Shown here: positions 1 to 4,200 of the stretch, piece by piece
Layout: each line of letters opens with the position of its first letter
Numbering within the stretch: the first letter of the stretch is position 1
Source: Altererythrobacter sp.
GTDB lineage: Bacteria; Pseudomonadota; Alphaproteobacteria; Sphingomonadales; Sphingomonadaceae
DNA: 5,494 nt
Reading direction: 5' to 3'
Assembly (NCBI GenBank): GCA_023299945.1
Contig: JALZVZ010000088.1
Coordinates: 1-5,494, forward strand
Position numbers and translations under genes: made by a program
Notes under the pieces: generated by a model
Told to the model about the DNA's origin: nothing
The model's database searches: none
Seen by the model: only the letters and a program-made list of their open reading frames with translations

Positions 1-854
1 CCGCCATTCCCAAGTTGGTAAACCCGGCATCAGGCTGGGTGTATAATGCCAATAACACGCCCTATTCCGCCGCCGGACCTGGCAGTGATTTGAACCCTGA
101 TGACTTCGCGCCAGAGCTGGGTGTGGAGCTAAAAATGACCAATCGTTCGCGCCGTTCCGCCAAATTACTGGCCGCCGCAGACGTACTGGATCGCGCTGCA
201 TTGGAGCGGATCAAATATGACACGGCATATGAGCGCGAAGGCTATGTCAAAGAGTTGTGGGATGCGTTGAAGGCGCTGGACGTGGGCGATGATCAGGATT
301 TGGGCGAGGCCCGCGATCTGCTGCTCACATGGGATTTCACCGCCGACAATAAAGGCCGCGCCGATGCGCTCGCCTTGCTGATGATCCGCGATTTCATGTC
401 AGCGGAATACAACAATAAGGGCGAGAAGCCTGACGTTGAACGGGAACTGCGCAAACATATGGCGCATTTGAACAGGCATTTTGACCGGATCGATCCGCTG
501 ATGTCCAGCCTACTCCGCCTGCGCCAAGGCACCAGCACAAAATACGCAATCGACCTGCCGCTGGATGGAGGTTCCGATACTTTGCGTGCTTCAACCACTT
601 GGCGGTATGAGGATGATGGGCGTATCTCCATCGTCCACGGCGACAGCTACATCCAATTTGTCGAATGGGAACCGGGCAAACGCGTGCGTTCTGAAAGCAT
701 CTCGCCCTTTGGCACAGCGGTTACCCGGCCCAACAGTCCGCATTACACCGACCAGTCGCAATTATTCGTAGATCACAAGCTCAAGCCCGCCTATTTCTGG
801 CGCGATGATGTGCTGAAAGCGGCTAAGCGCCGATATGTAGTTGAGTCTTACTGA
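1..854 (+). CDS. Penicillin acylase family protein, C-terminal part (5' end outside the window)
   Basis: This is the end of an Ntn-hydrolase of the penicillin/acyl-homoserine-lactone acylase family. These enzymes are usually exported, cleaved into two chains, and hydrolyse amide bonds of acylated substrates. The reading frame is open to the left edge (first complete codon at 3), and residues before the TTG at 15 (Ala-Ile-Pro-Lys) continue it, so no start should be placed inside the window. About 283 residues are visible. The opening LVNPxSGWVYNANNTP matches the family stretch NPxxGxxxNxNNxP, where an Asn helps form the oxyanion hole (family knowledge; exact residue not verified). The end carries the family's C-terminal pattern: GDSYIQFVEW, then SPHYTDQSQLF and a final basic helix. 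The catalytic N-terminal Ser of the beta chain and the signal peptide lie outside. Substrate cannot be told from this part. No clear terminator follows the stop. Confidence 0.85.
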   Translation, partial: AIPKLVNPASGWVYNANNTPYSAAGPGSDLNPDDFAPELGVELKMTNRSRRSAKLLAAADVLDRAALERIKYDTAYEREGYVKELWDALKALDVGDDQDLGEARDLLLTWDFTADNKGRADALALLMIRDFMSAEYNNKGEKPDVERELRKHMAHLNRHFDRIDPLMSSLLRLRQGTSTKYAIDLPLDGGSDTLRASTTWRYEDDGRISIVHGDSYIQFVEWEPGKRVRSESISPFGTAVTRPNSPHYTDQSQLFVDHKLKPAYFWRDDVLKAAKRRYVVESY

Positions 855-934
855 CACCAGTGTAAACGAGATCACCATTAAATTTCCGGCGGACCGAAGG
901 GGCAAATCCCAAGGGTCCAAATTTTGAATGTAAC

Positions 935-940
935 TAGGAG
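935..940 (+). promoter_or_regulatory. Ribosome binding site of the 100-residue protein gene
   Basis: TAGGAG lies seven bases before the ATG at 948. It decides the start. An in-frame TTG at 924 would add eight residues but would place this Shine-Dalgarno inside the gene, and no comparable site was noticed before it. Confidence 0.75.
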
Positions 941-947
941 AAAACGA

Positions 948-1250
948 ATGTCTGTAGGCGGATCATATGACTGCGTAACCAAAAGCCCCATGGGCGACCA
1001 AAAAGGCACCTTCACAGTTGAAGACGCTGGCGATGGCACTTTTACCGGCTCTATGGTTGGCGGCACTGGCTCGATGGATGTCGAAGAAGGCAAAGTCGAC
1101 GGAAACACGCTGACATGGAAAATGAACATGACCGTTCCCATGCCAATGACACTCGATTGCGAAGCGACCATTGATGGCGACGCGCTGACAGGCAATGTCA
1201 ACGCAGGCGCATTTGGCGCAATGCCATTGACTGGCACGAAAGCTGGCTAA
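948..1250 (+). CDS. Small conserved-type hypothetical protein, 100 residues, Met- and Gly-rich, predicted beta-rich
   Basis: Function is unknown to me. It resembles short hypothetical proteins I associate with sphingomonad genomes, but no characterised homologue is recognised. The ATG at 948 is chosen for its TAGGAG site. There is no signal peptide or membrane span, so it is probably cytoplasmic. The sequence alternates hydrophobic and polar residues with many Gly turns, as in a small beta-sheet fold. Two stretches resemble each other: residues 28-48 (GDG-TFTG...GSMDVEEG) and 77-96 (GD-ALTG...GAMPLTG), with VDGNTLTW between them, suggesting an internal duplication. Nine Met residues occur, including SPMG (13-16) and VPMPM (63-67). 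There are two Cys (9 and 71). The gene begins 93 bases after the acylase stop on the same strand and ends just before a strong terminator, so it can be transcribed alone or by read-through. Confidence 0.85.
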   Translation: MSVGGSYDCVTKSPMGDQKGTFTVEDAGDGTFTGSMVGGTGSMDVEEGKVDGNTLTWKMNMTVPMPMTLDCEATIDGDALTGNVNAGAFGAMPLTGTKAG

Positions 1251-1276
1251 GCCAGTCCTCTCGTTTTGAGGCTAAC

Positions 1277-1314
1277 AAAAAGGCCCCGCAGCAGTGATGC
1301 TACGGGGCCTTTTT
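1277..1314. terminator. Bidirectional intrinsic terminator between convergent genes
   Basis: A perfect 12-bp inverted repeat (AAAAAGGCCCCG at 1277-1288 and its complement at 1303-1314) is followed inward by one mismatch (1289/1302), four more pairs (1290-1293 with 1298-1301) and a GTGA tetraloop of GNRA type on the plus strand. The GC core is flanked by five A on one side and five T on the other, so each strand gives a hairpin followed by a U-run. It serves the plus-strand gene ending at 1250 and the minus-strand cassette ending at 1343. Confidence 0.93.
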
Positions 1315-1342
1315 CGTAAGCTATGAAGTTTACCCCAATGGC

Positions 1343-2221
1343 TTATTTCTTTTTGGCCGATGCCTTCTTGGCAGGCTTTGCAGCAGCCGGTGCCGCCTTC
1401 ATCGCATATTTCTTCGCATGGCCAGCATCATCACCCTTGGCCAGAAGCTTAGCCTGCTTGACCCATTCATCGCGGTCAATCCGGCCCTTGATCTTGAGAT
1501 AGCCATCAACCTCAACCACGTCAGCCTTCTTCCAGGTTGAAATTTGATCAAACCGCTTCACGCCCAGTGATTGGCACAAGTCGTTGAGCTTTGGCCCAAT
1601 GCCTTTGATCCGCGTGAGATCATCGGCCTTGCCCACTGCCTTGGCGATTTTCGGCTTACCTTTGACGTTTTGAACATCACCGGTTTTTGCCGCAGGCTTG
1701 GCCTTCGGTGCTGCTTTTGGCTTGGCCGCTGCTTTCGCTTTGGGTTCAGCCTTAGGTTTAGCAGCCGCTTTGGCTTTAGGCTTCGCTTTCGGCTTGGGTG
1801 TGACCACCTCTTTCACAGAGCTGGTCGCAGAGCTTGCAGCACTGGCAGTCGCACCAGCAGCGCTGCTCGCAGCACTTGTTACCGTTGTCGTTGTGCTGAC
1901 CGCTGCATCTTTCGCAGTGGCGGCTGTATCAACAGCTGCATCCTTTGCTGCAGAAGCCGCCGATGCCGCGCCTGCACCAAGCGCTGTCACGCCGCCAACG
2001 GCTGCACCGGCAACACCTTTGCCAAGGTTTGTTCCTGCATCAACCGCGCCGCTGGCAACATTGCCAACACCGCTTGCTGCGCCAGAGGCCATGTTGCCCG
2101 CGTTATCCGCTGCGCCAGACACCATCTCGCCCAAACGGCCCCAAATCCACCAAGCGGTGGCAATTCCAATAACCAGCGCCAAAATAAAGCGGACCGGGTT
2201 TTCTGTAATCAATTGTAGCAT
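1343..2221 (-). CDS. Membrane-anchored protein with 11-residue repeats, Lys/Ala/Pro-rich linker and helix-hairpin-helix domain
   Basis: The 292-residue product has five parts. Residues 10-28 form a membrane span ending in WWIWGR. Residues 35-133 are nine Gly/Ala/Ser-rich 11-residue repeats. Residues 142-179 are a Lys/Ala/Pro stretch like eukaryotic histone H1 or AlgP tails. Residues 200-262 form a helix-hairpin-helix domain with the hairpin IKGIGPKL (205-212), then FDQISTW and KIKGRIDRDEWVKQAKLL. The tail (263-292) is Lys/Ala-rich. Similar HhH domains occur as C-terminal extensions of alphaproteobacterial NuoE and ribosomal protein L21 (recalled family knowledge), so this is a mobile accessory domain that may bind nucleic acid or protein. 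The positive charge suggests a cytoplasmic C-terminus. The ATG at 2221 has AGGGGAG seven bases upstream. It is the last gene of the cassette, 20 bases after the 30-residue protein's stop. Function is unknown; nucleic-acid tethering to the membrane is inference. Confidence 0.88.
   Translation of the reverse strand: MLQLITENPVRFILALVIGIATAWWIWGRLGEMVSGAADNAGNMASGAASGVGNVASGAVDAGTNLGKGVAGAAVGGVTALGAGAASAASAAKDAAVDTAATAKDAAVSTTTTVTSAASSAAGATASAASSATSSVKEVVTPKPKAKPKAKAAAKPKAEPKAKAAAKPKAAPKAKPAAKTGDVQNVKGKPKIAKAVGKADDLTRIKGIGPKLNDLCQSLGVKRFDQISTWKKADVVEVDGYLKIKGRIDRDEWVKQAKLLAKGDDAGHAKKYAMKAAPAAAKPAKKASAKKK
1685..1798 (-). repeat. Lys/Ala/Pro-rich repeat segment coding for an H1-like linker
   Basis: This encodes residues 142-179 of the HhH protein. 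The protein shows a 12-residue repeat, KAAAKPKAEPKA (151-162) followed by KAAAKPKAAPKA (163-174), with partial copies on either side. It is a coding low-complexity repeat, probably disordered and strongly basic. Such stretches bind DNA or RNA in histone H1-like and AlgP-like proteins; that role is inferred here. Confidence 0.75.
1823..2119 (-). repeat. Nine in-phase 33-bp coding units (11-residue repeats)
   Basis: This encodes residues 35-133 of the HhH protein. The units start at residues 35, 46, 57, 68, 79, 90, 101, 112 and 123 without a break in phase. The clearest pairs are SGAADNAGNMA/SGAASGVGNVA/SGAVDAGTNLG, SAAKDAAVDTA/ATAKDAAVSTT and TTVTSAASSAA/GATASAASSAT. An 11-residue period equals three helical turns and is known from LEA proteins, synucleins and right-handed coiled coils. 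The high Gly content of the first units makes a stable helix less certain there. Confidence 0.7.
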
Positions 2222-2228
2222 ATTCTCG

Positions 2229-2235
2229 CTCCCCT
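2229..2235 (-). promoter_or_regulatory. Ribosome binding site of the HhH protein gene
   Basis: On the minus strand AGGGGAG ends seven bases before the ATG at 2221. It has the same core and spacing as the site of the 30-residue gene just upstream, and it fixes the start of the HhH protein. Confidence 0.75.
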
Positions 2236-2241
2236 ATCCGA

Positions 2242-2334
2242 TCAATTGCGGCCCCAGATCAGCCAGCCGAGGCCGACACCGATCACGTAAACACAAATAA
2301 TGAGAAGCCAGCTTTCAAAGAGTAATGAAGGCAT
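2242..2334 (-). CDS. 30-residue single-span membrane protein
   Basis: A complete small gene (ATG at 2334, TGA at 2242-2244) lies in the gap between the OmpA-like and HhH genes. Its ATG comes one base after the OmpA-like TAA (TAAGATG), and AAGGGGAG ends seven bases before it, so translation is probably coupled. The product starts MPSLLFESW, then has a hydrophobic span of about residues 10-27 ending in GWLIWGRN. It aligns without gaps to the first 30 residues of the HhH protein: M1, L4, E7, V17, I18, G19, W24, I26, W27, G28 and R29 are identical. The final Arg suggests the C-terminus faces the cytoplasm. It may be a stand-alone partner of the HhH protein's anchor or of the OmpA-like protein's span. 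It is short enough to be missed by gene callers. Evidence for translation is the site, the coupling and the similarity; no family is recognised. Confidence 0.78.
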   Translation of the reverse strand: MPSLLFESWLLIICVYVIGVGLGWLIWGRN

Positions 2335-2335
2335 C

Positions 2336-3082
2336 TTATTTCTCCCCTTCTAAGCCAGCGCCAACGGCGCCATTGCTCAGTGTAAATTCAATCCGGCGGT
2401 TCACTTCATTTGCGCCTGCGCCCTCAACCTTAGGCTGGCTTGAACCAAAACCCGTCGCTGTGATCCGCGCCGCATCAACGCCTTTTTCTGCCAGAGCCGC
2501 CGCAACCGCATCAGCGCGTGCTTGGCTCAAGCGGTCATTGACCTCTGCACTACCAGTGGCATCTGTGTGACCGCCGACCGCGACGCTCATGCCTTCACAA
2601 GCGGAGATTTTCTCAGCCAACTTGCCAACGAGGGCGAGCGAGCCTTCGCCCATATAGGCGCTGCCCGATCTAAAGTTGATGGCCTGGCCCTCCATGATCC
2701 CATCGATCCCTGATTGGCATTCTACCACGGCCGGGTCGAGCGGAGCTGCGGCCTGATCGCCGTCAGCGCCTTCTCCAGAACCCACACCAGCAGGCGCGTC
2801 AGCTTCGCCTTCCCAAGTGATATGCGGAATGCCTTTAGCCGCCATCGCCGCTTCAATCTCAGCGCGTTTGGCCGGATCACTCACGCCACTCAGCGTCGCT
2901 CCGCGTGTCAGCGGATCGCGCGCCCATTCCATGGATACGCCGTCAAAGCCGCCGTCTGACAAAACAGCTTTGCCCTCTGCCTCTAGGCCATTGATATAGT
3001 CGTCACCGGTGAAGTGATGCGTGCCCCAAGCGAGCAAGGACGCCACTGCGCCGCCGACCAGAAATTTTCCGAATCCCGTCAT
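2336..3082 (-). CDS. OmpA-family protein: N-terminal membrane anchor, BON-like segment, peptidoglycan-binding OmpA domain
   Basis: The 248-residue product has an uncleaved-looking N-terminal span (about 6-20, after MTGFGK), a BON-like alpha/beta segment (about 27-92), an acidic Gly/Ala linker (93-115) and a C-terminal OmpA domain (about 120-236). The OmpA domain carries the peptidoglycan-binding pattern GHTD (171-174), N182-x-R-L-S-x-x-R189-A and NRRIEF (228-233). In this family the Asp and the Arg bind diaminopimelate. Cys122 and Cys162 are placed as the disulfide pair seen in some OmpA domains. Order and size recall mycobacterial ArfA/OmpATb (span, BON, OmpA). The ATG at 3082 is chosen because GAGGGG lies six bases upstream; an in-frame start at 3118 would add 12 residues, lacks such a site and would bury this one. 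The domain should lie in the periplasm, anchored to the inner membrane. It is the first gene of the cassette. Confidence 0.92.
   Translation of the reverse strand: MTGFGKFLVGGAVASLLAWGTHHFTGDDYINGLEAEGKAVLSDGGFDGVSMEWARDPLTRGATLSGVSDPAKRAEIEAAMAAKGIPHITWEGEADAPAGVGSGEGADGDQAAAPLDPAVVECQSGIDGIMEGQAINFRSGSAYMGEGSLALVGKLAEKISACEGMSVAVGGHTDATGSAEVNDRLSQARADAVAAALAEKGVDAARITATGFGSSQPKVEGAGANEVNRRIEFTLSNGAVGAGLEGEK
2342..2349 (-). promoter_or_regulatory. Ribosome binding site of the 30-residue gene, inside the OmpA-like 3' end
   Basis: On the minus strand AAGGGGAG lies in the last codons of the OmpA-like gene (encoding ...GEK), seven bases before the ATG at 2334. A strong site at this place is the main argument that the small gene is translated. 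Confidence 0.7.
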
Positions 3083-3088
3083 GTTTTT

Positions 3089-3094
3089 CCCCTC
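3089..3094 (-). promoter_or_regulatory. Ribosome binding site that fixes the OmpA-like start
   Basis: On the minus strand GAGGGG ends six bases before the ATG at 3082 (followed by AAAAAC). It favours this start over the in-frame upstream ATG at 3118. Confidence 0.75.
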
Positions 3095-3138
3095 AATTTC
3101 GCGTTGCGGAAATCGCACTCAAAGGGCAAAACGTAAAG

Positions 3139-3155
3139 CTTATTCTTATGCTTAT
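3139..3155. promoter_or_regulatory. Three in-phase ATAAG repeats upstream of the OmpA-like gene
   Basis: On the minus strand ATAAG occurs three times at an exact 6-bp period, in the 136-base gap between the phytase-like stop and the OmpA-like start, about 57-73 bases before the ATG. The cassette promoter should lie in this gap, but I cannot identify convincing -35 and -10 boxes. The repeats could be an AT-rich promoter element, a binding site or chance. Confidence 0.25.
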
Positions 3156-3175
3156 CCCAATCCGAGACTGTTTGA

Positions 3176-3195
3176 GCTTGGCAATGCGCCCAAGC
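3176..3195. other. Inverted repeat GCTTGG-N8-CCAAGC
   Basis: A perfect 6-bp dyad with an 8-base centre lies 24 bases downstream of the phytase-like stop and about 94 bases before the OmpA-like start. No T-run follows on the minus strand, so it is a poor intrinsic terminator. It could stabilise the 3' end of the gatB transcript or serve as an operator. A second smaller dyad, AGGCC-AAT-GGCCT (3208-3220), overlaps the phytase-like stop codon. Confidence 0.3.
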
Positions 3196-3218
3196 GATGC
3201 ACAGTGAAGGCCAATGGC

Positions 3219-4199
3219 CTAAAGTTCAGCTGCAATCTCAAACTTCATAAGCAAGGTTCTCTGACTTCCAGAAAAATTGTCGTCCGAGACAAGATAGATA
3301 AACCTGGCCTCCCCTTCATCGCGAACCGCTAAGCCTTCGAAATTGTCCACCGCAAGAGGAGGGGCGATCGTCGCAATTTCGCGGCGTTTGCCGCCAGGAT
3401 CAATCGCAATTATCGCAGCCGTATTTCCGCTAGCAGGAGAGTAGCTGCGGAACAAAATATACAAAGTCCCATCATTAGCAAAATCAGCATCAGTGGGCAC
3501 AGACCCTTTCTCAATCAGAGCCTTAGGCGGGCTCACGGCGAAAGTTTCAGGCGCGGAACCTGCGTCAATTCGCACGCAATTGGGCTTGTTCGGCGCAGCT
3601 TGGCGTTCAGCGCAACCAATCCAAATTTCACCGAGAGACGCCATCGCCTCGATACCATTATTGTCACCCAGTGGGCCCAATAATTCCGTGGGGTCGAACG
3701 ACACTGGAACCGCATCGATCAGGTTTGGGTTGTATTTCCAAATACGGTGGTCGCGTTCAAAGCCAACCAGCCAACCGCCATCATTGCTGCGCGTAAGACT
3801 TTCGGAATCGCTCTGCGTTTTACCGCTCAATGGTTTAGCATGGGTGTCCAGCAACGGCCCAACCATAGTTTTGCTCATGCCGATGAGCCGCCCATCCGGC
3901 TCTGTTGGTATGAAGGTGACGACACGCCCATCATCCGTCAACGAGACAAAAGTCCCATCATTCCAGCGCAGAGCGGACAGCCCGCCAATATTGAGCCGAC
4001 CAGCGGGTATATCTATGCCGCCTCGATAAATTAGATCGCCAATGCGTTCGCGGGTAGGATCATCGGGGTTCAAGACAACAAGCCGCAGCTCAGAATCATC
4101 AACCGCAAATGGCTTATGCATCTGCACATAAGCACCAATCACCAATAAGATCAGCGCAAGTCCGGCCCAAAGCCAACGCATAGAGCGTAAGGCCTTCAC
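3219..4199 (-). CDS. Phytase-like esterase-family protein with N-terminal membrane span
   Basis: The product matches the 'esterase-like activity of phytase' family (Pfam Phytase-like, recalled), predicted beta-propeller proteins whose substrates are mostly unknown. It has 326 residues from a GTG start. Residues 10-26 form a hydrophobic span that is either an uncleaved anchor or a signal peptide, so the rest should be periplasmic. Family-like motifs in order are GGLSALRW (72-79), SLTDDGR (87-92 region), DSESLTR (131-137) with GGWLVGFERDHRIW (141-154), DNNGIEAMA (179-187), PTDADF (235-240), DNFEGLAV (285-292) and SDDNFSGSQRTLLMKFE (305-321). Regularly spaced acidic residues could bind metal, as in phytases, but this is inference. 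The GTG at 4199 follows the gatB TAA by one base. The ATG at codon 7 (4181) is a possible alternative start, with AAGG 11 bases upstream. Probably cotranscribed with gatB. Confidence 0.88.
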   Translation of the reverse strand: MKALRSMRWLWAGLALILLVIGAYVQMHKPFAVDDSELRLVVLNPDDPTRERIGDLIYRGGIDIPAGRLNIGGLSALRWNDGTFVSLTDDGRVVTFIPTEPDGRLIGMSKTMVGPLLDTHAKPLSGKTQSDSESLTRSNDGGWLVGFERDHRIWKYNPNLIDAVPVSFDPTELLGPLGDNNGIEAMASLGEIWIGCAERQAAPNKPNCVRIDAGSAPETFAVSPPKALIEKGSVPTDADFANDGTLYILFRSYSPASGNTAAIIAIDPGGKRREIATIAPPLAVDNFEGLAVRDEGEARFIYLVSDDNFSGSQRTLLMKFEIAAEL

Positions 4200-4200
4200 A

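Noticed and set aside
15..17. TTG at 15 as the start of the acylase-family gene
   Set aside because: The frame is open to the window edge and the family needs a much longer N-terminal part with the catalytic Ser; the TTG is an internal Leu codon.
878..1237. 119-codon open frame on the minus strand opposite the 100-residue gene
   Set aside because: The plus-strand gene has a good Shine-Dalgarno and a family-like protein; the minus frame translates to a composition-driven Pro/Ser/Val sequence and has no such support.
1571..2300. Long open frames on the plus strand opposite the HhH gene (up to about 215 codons, Cys- or Ala-rich)
   Set aside because: They are by-products of the repetitive Ala/Lys/Gly codons on the other strand. 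They have no good ribosome site and no recognisable protein features, while the minus-strand frame has a clear domain and start.
3083..3118. Upstream ATG at 3118 as start of the OmpA-like protein
   Set aside because: It would add a charged 12-residue piece in front of the membrane span and bury the GAGGGG site that sits six bases before the ATG at 3082.
3139..3155. ATAAG repeats as a CRISPR-like or plasmid iteron array
   Set aside because: Only three 5-base units with single-base spacers are present, far too short for either, and no cas or rep gene is nearby.
3021..3332. 103-codon plus-strand open frame crossing the gap between the OmpA-like and phytase-like genes
   Set aside because: It overlaps the real ends of both minus-strand genes and has no recognisable domain.
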